From Asterochloris sp. CNOR1 (Eukaryota; Chlorophyta; Trebouxiophyceae; Trebouxiales; Trebouxiaceae): a stretch of DNA of 64,000 nt. Shown here one piece after another: positions 49,001-61,876 of this stretch. A program made the translations under genes and the position numbers. How positions within the stretch are numbered: the stretch's first letter is position 1; each line of letters starts with the position of its first letter. The stretch is taken from the NCBI GenBank assembly GCA_963969365.1, contig OZ017758.1, forward strand, positions 1,984,001 to 2,048,000, written 5' to 3'. Below the pieces are notes generated by a model. It searched no databases. It saw only the letters and a list, made by a program, of their open reading frames with translations, and was not told the DNA's origin.

Positions 49001-52000
49001 GGAGTCTGAACCTGCAGGCATCTAGGAGATGTCAGGTGGCCTGCAGCACATAGGGCGTAACTGTGTTGCATGATAACATGTGGGGCGCTATTAGCCCCTG
49101 CCTGCTGGCGCCAGCTGCAATAGGGCAAGCTGCATCGCTCTAGTGCGGAGCCATCAGACTGGCATGTCTGCACATCACAGCTAGATGAGGAGCTCCACCC
49201 TACTGCTCAGCGTGCCCTGCAGGAAAGCTGACATGCGCCAGCTGACATTTGGGACCCTAAGTGGGCTGGACCTGTTCCAGCCGCCGCTCAGCAGGCTGGG
49301 GTACCTGCACAGCCCAGGCACAGGAGATGAGATCAAGCCCATCACACACTGGATCATAGGGGACCTGGCCACCAAGGTGAGACGTGTTGGCTTGCAGCGC
49401 TGCTCACAGTCTTGCTGCCCCAGGACACCTTCCGCTCAGTTGTGCATGATGCAAGGAGTGCGACATGCCGAACTGCACTGTGCTGCCCCAGGCATCATTC
49501 TGCAGACACAGAGCAGCCATGCTGCCAATTTGCAACTGGATCCCCTGGGCTGGTACGCCAGTTCAGTTCGCTCTCTTCAAGCAATTCTCTAGCCCTGCTC
49601 ATGTAAGAGCGTGCAGTCCTGCTGTGGTCAATGACCTTTGGACACTGCGGCAGTCCACCATGCGTACTCGGGGAGTCGTGTCTCTTAGCTGCTCCCTGTT
49701 CTGTGCCTGCAGAAGGGGGCAGACCTGCTGCTGGCGGCTGTGGACTACCTGTTGCAGCATCCTGGCGCTCAGGATGCCCGTGTGGCGGTGCTCCATAATG
49801 CCGCTGTCTCCAGCCCCCCTTCTGAGATCAGCCAGCTGGCGCAGGCTGCCCTGCAGCTGCCCAGCAGGCGCAGCAAACTCCCAGGTGGGCTGGGAGGTAC
49901 CCTTTGGACATACCCAGCTCCTCAGCAGGCGCAGCAAACTGTCAGGTGGGCTAAGGGGTAAGCATCGGGGGGCAGCAGCAACAGCAGCAATGGATGCGGG
50001 TTTACCCAGCTGCCCAGCAGGCGCAGCAAACTGCCAAGTGGGCTAGGGGGGACCCAGTGGGTTTACCCCGCTGCCCAGCAGGCGCAGCAAAATCAGGTGG
50101 GCTAGAGGGGGTACCCATTGGGTTCACCCATTGGCAGAGCTCCAGCTGCAGGTGCTTGGGGGGCGTCCTGGGTCGTTTGCTGTTTGGCCCACGCGGCAGG
50201 ACTCTGCAGCTGCTGCCTGCTTGACACTCCTGTGGTGCTTAGTGGCTGCCAGCACAATGTCTTGTACAGCAACAGTCTGTAACTGGACCCTTGCAATATG
50301 CTGCCACTGACCTTTCAAATTGACTGACTTTCAAGGACCACTGACCTCTGAGACATTTCCCCTGCTGGCAGGCTTCCTGTTTGCCCTGTGCTGTGAGACC
50401 GTGTAAGTGCTTCAGCAGCCGGGCATTGTAGCTGCTTTCTGTTGGAACCTCTTACGTGCTATACGCCTGCCTCTGGGGTAGCATGCGGCAAAAGTCGCAT
50501 GCAGTCTAGACCCAGTCCTGGTCAGTGCGCTTCACACTCAATAACCTTCCCAAATTCCTGTGCCTACAGGCTTCATATCCTCTCTACTGTCCAACACCAC
50601 TGTGCTGGACTCCCTCACCACCGACTTTAGCCAGGCGCTGCAGTTGGCAACAGAGCTTGGCCTGAACCAGGCTGCCCTGGCCCGACTCCTGCAGCCACAG
50701 GGGCTGCCCCACCTTGCCGAGCAGCTGTCTCGTCAGGCTGCAGTGTGCCAGCAGGGGATGGGCCTCCCTGCTGATGCCGCTGCAGTCGTGACCAATGGAA
50801 GGCTGCTGGTCATGAGCAGTGCCGCGTTGGATGTGCAGGACTCCATCATTGCTGATGATTTTGGCTTGCTGGTGCGCAGTGTGTCTCCCTGCCTCAGGTC
50901 TGCTGCATGTTGCATGTGTCGCTGTGAACACCGTCTTCCTTACTGCTGCTGGCTTTGTAGCTTGTGCTGCAGGTTGTGTTGCCCTCACAGCTGCTGGCTC
51001 TGTGCTGCTGATGTGAGGTTTGGAACATGATGTAATGTGTGCCGTAATGAGGTCTAGCCCAATTGCACAGCTGTCCTAAAGTGGTGCTGGCTGCAGCTTG
51101 CTGGTGCGCAGCCTGTCTGTGCTGCTGCCCAGCAGCCTGCAGGCGTCAGTATGACTGCAGCTGCTTGAGCAAGCTACACATATTGAGCCATACTGCTATG
51201 ATGTGCAAGGATCCGGCCACGCATTGATGGATGCTCCTCACCCGACGCTCAAGACTGTTCACAGCCTGCCAGCTGCTGCTTATCTGTGCTCTTTCAAGCT
51301 CCTTTTGCCCCTGTGCACTGTGCAGGACTTGTATGCCAACAACCACCAGTTAGCAGATCACATTGGCTCCCTGTTTAAGGATCTGCTGTCAGAGGGCAGA
51401 GCTGTGAAGCCTCAGCAAGACACCTTTGTAGCTACAGGTGACTGCCTGAGTTGGTTGGTCAGCAGCTGCTTGAACACTGTTTGACCCCAACTACTAATTA
51501 CTGGCTGCCGATCCCTTGGTGCGCCACAGCTGTGTGCACCAGGCCAGCGTGCTGAGCTGGGATGTGCTACACTAATGGACGCCCAGCTGATCCTAGACAG
51601 AGACATGCCCACTTCGCAGCATCACCCGAGCATCTACCTGTTTTGCAGGCAGCCAGGCCCTCGATGCTACAGTGTCTCAGGAAGCTGAGGAGCTCACCGT
51701 GGAGCAGCTGAGCGACTCAGCCCTGCTTGCTGCAGCAGTGTTAGCCACGCATGGGGTGAGTGATGCTGCACATGGGCTTGGTGGCAGGTCCTGACAGGAT
51801 TATGCAGATGTGGCCTACAGAAATGCTGCCTGCTCAAGTAAATGCAGCTGAGGCACCTCAACCCTGGCATTCAGTGCCCGCGGGGAAGAAGGGGGCTTCC
51901 TGTACTCTGGCATGGCAGACAGGGCGCTGAACGAGTGCAACCTGATGCTGAAGGCAGCTGCCTGCCACAGCAGCGTTGCAGCACTGCAGGGGCATGCATT

Positions 52001-55000
52001 GAGGGCTGACCGCCTGTGCTGCAGAGACCAGTGGGGCGCTCCCTCCGCCTCAGCAAAGCCAGAGACATCATGCAGGGGTCCCACACTCGCATTGTGGCAT
52101 CCTTTGCACCCAAGTCAGGTGATTGCAATGGCGCTGTCTGCAGCATATGCTGTCTGCAACATATCACTGCTGTGGTGCCCTAATCCCCTCGTCTGCATCA
52201 AGCAGATGGGCAATCCTTCCTTGTGCTTCAAGCAAGACACCTCAGTTTTTGCCATCAGCTGTCTGCACCTGCAGGGCTTGACTTCTGGGTGCTGCTCAAC
52301 CCTCTGGGCAAATCAGCTCAGAAACTGGCTTCCCTGCTCCTCTTCCTCAGAGCTACAGTGGCTCCTCACATTGAGGTGGGTGGGTTGAGCTGTTGACCCT
52401 TGAACAGGGCAAGAAGAAGGTGCCATCGTGCATGCACCACAGTCGTACCAGCAGCTTGTGGGACAACATGGCTACCAGTTGCCATCTGTGGGGTGGGCCA
52501 GTGGCATGCACATGTATATGCTTTGGCCCTACATTGGCCCAGGCTGAAGGCATACCTGTGACCTGCAGATCCAGCTGAACCCACAGCTGGACATCACTGA
52601 CATGCCGCTCAAGTCATTCTACAGATTCGCACTGCCAGAGTTTGCACCCAGCAATGGTGAGCCTCCCTGCAGCGACCTTTCCTGTATCAAGTGTGCTGCC
52701 CTCGCGCTGCTTGTGTGCATTCAAGCTGTGCGTCTGTGTGCTGCTGGGAGGGTGGCTTCTCCTGCTGGCAGCACCCCGCAGCTCACAGCCTGTGCCTCTA
52801 GATCTGTGGAACCTGATTGTACAGCACTGATAGGCCCCCATCTTGCACTCCTGCAGGCAGCCTTGGCATGCCCATGCCCCCTGCTGCACGCTTCCTCAGC
52901 CTGCCTCCCCACCAGACTCTCACGCTGGGGATGGATACACCAGAGATGTGGCTGGTGGAGTCAGTGCAGGTGCAGACAGCCGTCTATAAATTGTGTGTGG
53001 TCCCCCCATCTGGCTGATCAGCACATGCCTGCAGCCACTTCCAGCTGCTTCTTCTGGTGACACACAGTCCGCCAGCAGAAACTCCTGACCTGGGTTCTGT
53101 GCCAGCCTGGCATTTGCCCTGTCCCCTGCTGGCACTGCCTGTGTCCCGCCACCGCGGTGTTTTTTCCTTTTTGAAAGGTGCTCAGCACAGTTTGTGCCTT
53201 TGTGGCTGGACTGCAGCCTCGACCTGCAGGCCCTTAGAACTTGAATCACGTGTCTTTACAGAGCAGCTATGATCTTGACAACCTGCGCCTCGAGCAGCTG
53301 GGATCCGAGCCGGGGCTGCACGCCAAGTTTGAGCTGGAGGCGCTCATGCTGACAGGCCAATGCGTGGACCCCTGGACGCGGCGGCGGGACCAGGTCAGGG
53401 TCTGAGCTGTTGTCTCTGGTGCTGGGGGAGTGGGTGCAGCTGCAAAGTGCTGACAGTCCATGCCCAGGAGATATTTAGTGGCTGTGGCAATGGGACCAGA
53501 TGAGGCCATGCGCTGCCGTCTGCAGATTTCCTCGTTGCAGAGGCAGCGCTGCTGTTCCATCTGCAAAGCTTGCATGTCCTGCATGTCCACATCACTGCTC
53601 AGGGAACAGCCAACCTGCTGTATGCAAGCAGGGGTTCAGGTCCATTGAGCTGAAACCTAAGTCCACAGCTTGCACAGGCATGGGCAGGGCATCAACATTC
53701 CAGCTTGCTTGCAGTACCATCCGCGGGGCCTGCAGCTGTATCTGGGCACTGCCCAGCAGCCTCACCAGCTAGACACCCTCGTCATGTCCAACCTGGGCTA
53801 CTTCCAGCTCAAGGCTGGGCCAGGAGTGTGGGATCTGCAGTTGGCGCCAGGTCAGCAGATCCTGCTGCTTTTGTGATGTCATTATGGGTGCCCACAGGCA
53901 ATTGCTAGCTCTAGAGGCTGGCCTGGGGGTCTAGGACCTTCAGATGGCGTCAGATTGGGTGCACATTCATTCAGGCCTGATGTGACCTTTGAGCATGCAG
54001 CCTTTGCCTTGTATTGGCTTGCTTAGCCACATGCCCTCTGCCACTGGGGCTTGCGGCTGGTGCCAGGCAAGCTGTTGCAATGACTACATGACGCTGAGGG
54101 AGTGTCAGGAGCTGTGACGGCCAGCAGCTGAGTCCAGGTCAGCGCCCCTTTCTTTTGCTCCAAACCACCTGATCTTGGCGCCTCCCAGCCCAAGGCTGGT
54201 AGGGGATTTGAGACTGGCAGCTAGCTGCTGGGCAGCGGTCATCTGGGCTCTGCAACAGCTCAGTGACAGGCACTGTAAACAAGCAGTATGTAACCCCCCT
54301 ATGTACTGCTGGCTTGCTGTGTATGTGCTGCCAACTGTCTGATACAAGAGCTGTTCTTGTCCCCTGCAGGGCGATCTCAGGAGCTCTATCACATCAAGAC
54401 CACTGTCAGCGGCGCAGCCACGCCAAATGCCCAGGAGGCCGCAGCAGTGAGGCGCACAGCTTGCTGCAAGAGACCCTGCACGCAAATCATTTGGCCATTC
54501 GTCACCCTGTCTGAATGTGCCGGCCCCATCCCATCCTCGTGCTTCAACTTCTGTGGCAGTCAGGATGCCAAAACACAGCCACAGGTTCTGCCTACCCATA
54601 AAAGCTGCAGCTTGTCTGCTGCACATTGCCCACTTGCAGACAGGTGATAAGGGCATGTACAGCCCCCTGCATCCTGTCCCCAGCCTCGTCATTGTGCGCT
54701 GCAGGGGCTTGGCGGGGTGACCAATACCAGCACGCCTGTGGTGATGAGCAGCATGCAGGGCGCTGAAGTGACCCTCGTGGTCACCAAAAACGCTGGGCTG
54801 GAGATGGCTGACATTCTGGACGCCGAGGGCAGCGCTGACGGCGGCAGTGCTGCAGCGTGGCTGAAGCACCTCACTGGGTGGGGTGACAGCAGTGCAGGGT
54901 CAGGTACGGGGGGAAACCTTGTGCTGTACCTGGCTGTGAATGCAGTGGGAGGGTGAAAGGTCTGTACCTGGCTGTGAATGCAGTGGGAAGGTGGCAGATC

Positions 55001-58000
55001 TGTATCTGGCTGTGAATGCAGTGGCAAGGTGGCAGATTTGTACCTGGCTGTGAATGCACTGGGAAGGTGTCAGGTCTGCACCAGGCTGTGCACGCAGTTG
55101 GTGGTCACCATACTTTTTAACAGAAAGTTTACGATGCTTTCCACCAGGAAGTTCACCAGGAGCCCAGCATGCTTGTTGGCAGGCGCGCACCAATTTTGCT
55201 CAAGCAATTGAGCCAGCCTGTGCTGAGGCTGACCTGCATAATCTCGGCTGTGAGACCTGGTGACGCACACAGAAGCAGGGTGGCCCGCCGGCAGCTGAAT
55301 CCAGCATGTCTGCTGACCCCAAAGGGTTTAAGGACTCCCATCTGCCACAGCATGCCTGGGCACAATGCCAGCTGACCACTCTGTGGCTGTTGCTGTGCAG
55401 CAGGGCAGGATCACTCAAAGGAACTTATTCTGAGCCCAGAGGATGACCCTGAGACCATCCACATCTTCACTGTCGCCTCAGGGCACATGTATGAGCGCCT
55501 GCAGAAAATCATGATCCTGTCAGTCATGAAGAACACCAGGTGGGTACTGGTGGACATTGCATGAATTTGAAAGGGGCATCTGGCCGTGTTGGCTTCCAGT
55601 GGTATGCTGAGTCCTGGTGCTACCTTAGTTCTGATCCTGTCACAGATGTTTGTGTCACTGGCAGACATGGAGCCAGCACTCGATGCATTATGCTGGGCTG
55701 CTATGCCTTCTGCTGGGTGCTTCAGTTGGCATCTATTGCGTCGGGCAGTGTGCAGGCACCGTACCATCTTGCTGCCCAGAATGACAACTGAGCCATCTGC
55801 CTGCAGGCACAGAGTGAAGTTCTGGTTCATCAAGAACTACATGTCCCCCCAGATGAAGAGCTTTGTGCCCCACATGGCTGCGGCGTATGGCTTCGAGTAC
55901 CAGTTTGTGACCTACAAATGGCCGTCCTGGCTGCACAAGCAGGTCAGACATACTGGGTGTTGCTCAGAACCTGTAGAATGTGCTCCAACGGCGTTGCTCT
56001 GCACCAGTGGTCACCTCCATGCTGCACCAAGGAAGGGTCAATTGTACCGCACATCTGTTTCAATGGATGCAAATTGCGTTCCATCTGCCACATGATGCTC
56101 CAAGAGAAAAGCAATGTTTCTTTACGATCTAGCGCCTGCCCTGTGAGCAACACCTTTAGGAATGCAACATGACAAGCTTCGCATGATCTGGACCAGCCAC
56201 GTTTTGCACACCTGGCTCCATTCGTGTGGTAATCTGTTGTTACTCGCTGTGCACCCTTCAGACGGAGAAGTAGCACATCAACAAATTGTGCAGAGGCTCG
56301 TCTCACAGCCAAGCTTCCATGCCAACAATCCTGTGCTGTACATCTTCCCTGCAGACTGAGAAGCAGCGCATCATCTGGGCTTACAAGATCCTGTTCCTGG
56401 ACGTCCTCTTCCCCCTGGGCCTCAAAAAGGTTATCTTCTGCGACTCAGATCAGGTCATCCGGGGAGACATGGCCGAGCTATGGGACATGGACCTGCAGGT
56501 AATGGTAGATGCTGTAGGATGACAGCAATCGCCATCATACATGCCGTCGCTTGCCTCAAGGCTGCAGGAGGGCCATGCCCAAATTGTAGGACAGGGAGCT
56601 GAATGCAACTGCGCTTGATTGTTGGGGCCTCAATGCTCGGTGCCTATTGGCGGGCAAAGTTCTGGCGCTCCTAGCCTGCCATCTACCTGTGCGCTGCATT
56701 TGCGCGCTGGGGGCTGCAGCCAAGCTCCAGTGGCGGCAGCATTGCACTGGCTGCCAACTCCATTACGCTGGCAACTCCTGACAAGAGTTGAGCCCTGCCT
56801 ACCACTTCGAGCAGCATGCAGCTGGTGACGCATGCCTGTCCATCCTGGCTGCAGGGCGCTCCCTTTGGCTTCACTCCCTTCTGCGACAACAACAAGGACA
56901 TGGAGGGCTTCAGGTTCTGGAAGCAAGGCTTTTGGAAGGAGCACCTGCGGGGCAAGCCTTACCACATCTCCGCTCTCTTTGTCGTCGACCTGGGACGCTT
57001 CAGGCAAGGCCATGGGGCTTGTTACCCTGATCTCTTGGGCCGGAAAGGGAGTGCAGAGTACTATATGCAAAGCAGCAGTGGGACAATGCCTGAGAGGTGT
57101 TCGTGAGTATTGCTGGATGTTATGCCGGGGCGGGTAGGGCTGCTGTCCAGCAAGACCCCACTGAGCCCTGCTTGAGCGTTGTGGCATGACCTCTGGCTAT
57201 GCAATGCACTTGAGCGCTGTCCAGCCACTTTGTCAGGCTGCTTCCCCAGCTGCTGCAGGCAGAGGGTTGTAGGTGGCTGCTCCACATTGGTCCACAGCCA
57301 CCTGGGCAACCGTCAAACTGCAGACACAGGGGCAAACTCCATTGGGCACACCCTGCTGTGAGGCATGGTATGCCCTCACAGCAGAGCTGAGTTGAAAAGG
57401 CGTGCACAGATATGATCATACATGCTGAGCTTTGTCTGTAAGGGCAGGTGGCTGCAGGCGACAAGGTGCGCTCATGTGTGACCAGACTGGTATGCTTTCA
57501 GGGCAGAGCATGATGTCATTTGGTGGCCCTGCAGGTAGAAAGCTGCTGATGACCAGGCCCTGAGGTAACAGCCAAGGCCAAGTGAAGCATGCTGCAGACC
57601 TACCTGAATGCTGTTCGTGTGACCCTGCAGGCAGGTTGCAGCGGGGGACCAGCTGCGCATCGTGTATGACCAGCTCAGCAAGGACCCCCACAGCCTGAGC
57701 AACCTGGACCAGGACCTGCCAAACTATGCCCAGCACCAAGTGCCCATCTTCTCGTTGCCCATGGTGAGTCCACTGAGGGACTGATTGCCTTCTCAGGGCT
57801 CGAGCAACCCTGATAGCTGGCCATCCTGCTAAGTGGGGCTATGGCATGGCAATTGAGGGACTTGGGATCCAGTGAGGTGATCATCCTCCCTCTGACCACG
57901 GCGAGGCTGTCCTTGCAGCAGGGCATCACTTCCTGAGCTGCAATAAACAAGAATTTGCTTGAGCTGAATGATCAGGACAGCAGTCACATCAACTTGCTGC

Positions 58001-59398
58001 CTGTGGTGAGCCTGCCCCTGCAGCTGACTATCTGGTTGTGGCCAGCGTCATCTCCTGCTGCCCCATTTAAGGCTGCACTTGCTGGGGCTGGGTGCTTGCT
58101 GGGGTGCAGCATTGCTGTTGGAGATACTGACCTCACTGGATCGTCAGGCTTACTTACACCCAGGATAGGCCCCTGTTGCACCCTAGGTGGGCCATATGCT
58201 TTGGGGAAAGTCAGGGCTCAAAACACTTGTGTTTGATGGTTGCAACCACCCTGGTTCTAGTTGTGACCTGTTAGTGCTGTTCATGTTGCTGTCCTCTGCA
58301 CTCCCGCTGTCCTGTGGCTGCTCATCTGTGTGCTGCACATGTCTCAATGTGCTGGGCCACACTCCATGACTTCCTGGAATGGGAAGCCCAGTCATTGCCG
58401 GTCTGGCTGCACAAGCCACCTGAGCTGACTCAGCGGACATCCAGACCTGGAAGCAGTATCTCAATCCTTAGGACGCCTTAGTGACTGCCATGTCTGCCTG
58501 TGCAGGAGTGGCTTTGGTGCGAGACGTGGTGTGGCAACAGCACCAAGCACCATGCCAAGACCATTGACCTGTGCAACAACCCTCTGACCAAGGAGCCCAA
58601 GCTGGAAGGGGCACGGCGCATTGTGAAGGAATGGCCAGGGTATGACGATGAAGTGCGGGCCTTCACGGCAAAGGTGGGAGGCCGGCTGCTGGTGTGACAT
58701 GTAGATGCAGCTTGATGTGTGTCAGCTACGCCCTTGTCATGAAGTTGTAGCCTGACTGTGGTGAGAAGGGCACGCCCCTGATGGTCAGGCAAGGGGGCCA
58801 TGTGCTGCAAGCTGGACAGGGTGGTGCATGTGGAGCTGCGTTCGGATAGTGAGGAAGAGTGGGCTCTCACTGCAGAGGTGGAAGTGAAGTTGCTCGTGTG
58901 ATGCTTGAGGATGGCATGCACATGGAGCTGCTGTTAGACCCTGAAGGAGTGGGCGCTAGTCAGTGAGGGAGTGCAGGGCTTGACACCGTGGCAAGCTGAG
59001 GAGGGGTGCGTGCGAGAATGAGCAAGTGCAGGTCTTGACAACAATAACAATTTCAGGCTGCTTTGACATGTGCGCCCTTGACCGTACACTGGGTTGCTGG
59101 AGATGCGCAGCCTGCGCATTGGTCTGCCAATGCAAATTGTTTGTTTGCTGGCGGAAATGATATGCATTCATACCTTTTGCAGGTGGAGGCGGAGCTTGAA
59201 GGCATCGCAGCAGGCGACACAGCCACATCTCTGCTGCAGGACGCAGGGACGGCTCTGTCTCAGCACCATTTAGCTCAAAATGAAGCTGGCAACGAACAAA
59301 GCAGTGAAACCGGTGTGCCTGCGCCCAGCCAGGCAGCTTCTGAAAGTGACGCCCTAGTGACAGCAGATCAGCAGAGACATGATCATACTGAACTATGA
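43033..59398 (+). CDS. UGGT: UDP-glucose:glycoprotein glucosyltransferase (UGGT)
   Basis: A 16-kb gene of roughly 35 exons. Start at 43033 gives a signal peptide ([14 protein letters not shown]) followed by [20 protein letters not shown], the usual mature N-terminus. The thioredoxin-like and beta-sandwich region continues through exons with [21 protein letters not shown] (44090-44363), [12 protein letters not shown] (~45190), [11 protein letters not shown] (~46400), [18 protein letters not shown] (~48870), [16 protein letters not shown] (~52610), [14 protein letters not shown] (~52930), [12 protein letters not shown] (~53270) and [15 protein letters not shown] (~53800). The catalytic GT24 domain occupies 55401-58671: [33 protein letters not shown] with the DxD metal site, [32 protein letters not shown] and [18 protein letters not shown]. 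It ends in HTEL, an ER-retention-like tetrapeptide. UGGT reglucosylates misfolded N-glycoproteins in the ER lumen to re-enter the calnexin/calreticulin cycle. Identity is certain; some small exons are not resolved. Confidence 0.95.
49856..50112 (+). repeat. UGGT exon end and donor site repeated four times
   Basis: The end of a UGGT exon (CTGCCCAGCAGGCGCAGCAA, donor after 49884) recurs inside the following intron near 49916, 50006 and 50068, each with the downstream CAGGTGGGCT or a variant of it. Spacing is uneven (60-90 bases). Each copy retains a GTGGGC-type donor. Confidence 0.85.
54925..55097. repeat. 38-bp tandem repeat in a UGGT intron
   Basis: Units begin at 54925, 54963, 55001 and 55039 with a partial one at 55077, each carrying TGTACCTGGCTGTGAATGCA. 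Unit length is exactly 38 with few substitutions. It lies between the exon ending near 54903 and the exon starting near 55401. Confidence 0.9.
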
Positions 59399-59666
59399 AA
59401 TGAACCATGTGTGGCTCAGCGTAGTCGCTGCCTCAGATCATTTGAGTGACACTACCTGTTGCTTTAAAATCATAAAATGCCATGTGACACCCCGCAGCAT
59501 GTCATGTTATCATAGGCCATGTGACACACGCAACATGTCCCTGTATCGCTTGCCAGTGACCCCGCAACATGCCACTAAATGTCTTTCTGTTATGTGACCT
59601 CAGGATGCTTGTTAGGATTCCACACATTTGTCCTGAGGGAGACGCATGGTTGCTCTTTGTCTATGC
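59399..59666. other. convergent 3' spacer with palindromic motif array
   Basis: Between the UGGT stop and the stop of the minus-strand gene. It holds three related units of the form CATGTGAC-n-GCAACATG; see the separate repeat entry. Confidence 0.5.
59480..59573. repeat. CATGTGAC...ACATG motif array
   Basis: Three units about 35 bases apart: CATGTGACACCCCGCAGCAT at 59481, CATGTGACACACGCAACATG at 59518, and a truncated one ending CCCGCAACATG near 59571. The outer bases CATGT/ACATG are self-complementary. A fourth copy, CATGTGACGCCCTGCAACAT, lies at 62197 upstream of the Rep-like gene. Confidence 0.75.
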
Positions 59667-61876
59667 TCATTCAGCATTTGCCTCCTCTGACTGGAGCTCG
59701 GCTTCTTCATCAGGACCAGGACGCCAGCTTGGGACCTGCCACATGGTGTTCTCCACCCAGGCAGATATAGTCTTGTTTGGAAAGTCTGACATCACATCCA
59801 GGTTGAACGGCTCCATCTCAGGCCTCAGCGTCCCCAGCTTCCACTGAAAAGAGATGGCCTCTGCAGCCTGCAAGACGACCACTCGCTGGTACGGGCGTGC
59901 TGCCACCCCAGGAGGGAAGAACACCACCCTCTCATCCAGGTCACTGAATCTCATTTCGCGCAGCGCCTGTGTGGCATGTTACCTGCATGCAAAACCATTT
60001 TAGCTAGGGAATGTATGAAGCCACAATTGAATGCATGCCAGGCTCACCCTTTCAGCTGGTCGCAGAGTTCCACTGGGAACTTGTCCCAAATCTGCTGACT
60101 GAGCACCCGAAAAGGGAGCGTACCCTCTGCATCATGCTGCAAGCAGACCTGCTTGTTCGTCCATGCCTGCAAGAGCAAGATACCTGGTGCCGACTGCATA
60201 TCAGAGGTCATCAGGGCTGCCAGAAGCAGGGACTGGTAGAGCGACCCAAAGGAACACCTGCTCAATGCCAGCAAACCAAACCAATCCGTTGCGGATGTCA
60301 CTTGCATGGTTCGCAAAGCCCCAGGTGGCTGCAAGCTCATGCTGCATCAAAGTTGATGCAGTCAGCCTGTGCGGGGGCAATCAGTGGCTGCTAGCCAAGT
60401 GCAAAATGATCAGTGACACCATGATGGCCTGCAAAAATGAGCTGACAGGCAGACACAGAAGGCGTACAGCAGATCTACCTTGGCGCTTCTGGGAAACAGG
60501 TGGGCCCCTACAGTTGCTCCGCTCAGCATCACCTCCTGGGTGACTTGACACTTCAGTATTGCCGGTTCTTTGCGTCACGAGGCATCTCCAGCTGATAAAG
60601 CTGCGCCAGGCCAGTTTGGACTTGACTGGAAGTTCTACATGTTGTGCTTGTGACAACAAAGATTGATGTTGCAGATTGGCACACCTCCACAAGGGAGTCC
60701 TTGAAGCCTGGAACCGATAGTGCGGAAGAAATCGAGGAGGCATCACACCAGGGTGAGCAGCGGGCAGCCTGGATGGCCGACACCAACTGTATGGTTTGGA
60801 GCGTCTCTTGAATCTTCCAGAGGGCCCTCGCCATGTTAGAGCTGCTTCCTGCACTTGAGGGGCTGCATTGCGTTCTGCAGAGCTTACCAGCCTCAACGTA
60901 CAACCATGTCGCTACCCGCTGAGCCCCAGCCATGACCCTTCACTGGTGTACCGCCCACCACAAGAAGGCATCCACCAGCAGGACCATAGCTGTGAGCAGT
61001 ACATACTGAAGCACGCAAAATTTGCACTGTGTCCTTATGCAGGTGAAGCACAGTCCTCTGGAGACAGCCCCAGTCAAGGCACATCGCCTGCTGATGCCTA
61101 CTCAATGCATGACGACAATCTCTGGCGTGGCAGGACCATTGCGCTGGCAGCATCACAACGTGCAGCTCAGGTATGCAGCCCTGGTGGGGTGGACAGAGCA
61201 AGTGCCCCTGCATGCCCTTTGGGGCCTCCTCCCACCTTGGTGGCAGGGCCCTGGGCCGCCTGCAAGGCGCACCACTTGCTGCGTACAGCAAACCTTGCAC
61301 CCTGCATGGAATCTTCACCTCCAGCCACCTGTTGCCTTTGGAACCTGAGTCCAGCAAGGCAGTCACCCTGAAGAGCGCCTTCCTAGGTGCGCTGCATGCT
61401 GTTGACAGTTCCTGCAGCCCTAGTGCACAAGCTCACCTCCAGAGGCTGCTCAAGCAGCAGGCACCCCATTGCCCTCAGCTGTGGTGATGCAGACAATTGC
61501 AGCAGAGCTCCAGAGCATCTCATCTGTGGGCTCAAGAGCGTTCACCAGCCGGGGTGACAGGTACCAGAGCAGGGCCTCAACTGGGGCATGTCGCCTGCAA
61601 GCCTGTCACTCACCATGAAGAATTATCCCCAACCCAGCCCGGTCTCCAGAGCCACAAACCACGCGCCATAGGCTGGGGTACCAACAACATACCCAGACAG
61701 CAGGGCACATCAAATTGCAGCACGTCCCCACCTGTCAAGTCGTCCAGCCGTTTCTGCAGGATCTTGACTTGCTCTTGGTACATGCGCGCATCATCGCGGT
61801 TCCCCTGTAGCAGCAGTTCCTCTGCCTCCTGGGTGAGCTTGTCAATGCGACCCCTCAGCTCCTCAGCAGTAACCAT
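59667..61876 (-). CDS. unrecognised coiled-coil/membrane protein
   Basis: Coding-like minus exons: 61732-61876 begins MVTAEELRGRIDKLTQEAEE and is a coiled coil; it joins in phase to an exon near 61585 (VEALLWYLSPRLVNALEPTD). Further frames include a hydrophobic stretch CVLQYVLLTAMVLLVDAFLW near 60950-61010 that could be a membrane helix, helical blocks near 60830-60590 (SNMARALWKIQETLQTIQLV), an exon near 60060-60130 (VLSQQIWDKFPVELCDQL), and a terminal exon 59667-59965 (MRFSDLDERVVFFPPGVAAR to an acidic C-terminus). The CVLQY block faintly recalls TMEM184/LAZ1 proteins but the rest does not fit. I do not recognise the family, and the middle exons are not resolved. The start at 61876 follows an acceptor-like CACAG, so an upstream exon is possible. 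Confidence 0.5.

Noticed and set aside
54105-54869. 254-codon minus frame inside the UGGT gene
   Set aside because: Antisense to UGGT exons with conserved coding content; a shadow frame.
60890-61015. TMEM184/LAZ1 assignment from CVLQYVLLTAMVLL
   Set aside because: Only one short block resembles that family; surrounding exons do not fit its seven-helix layout.
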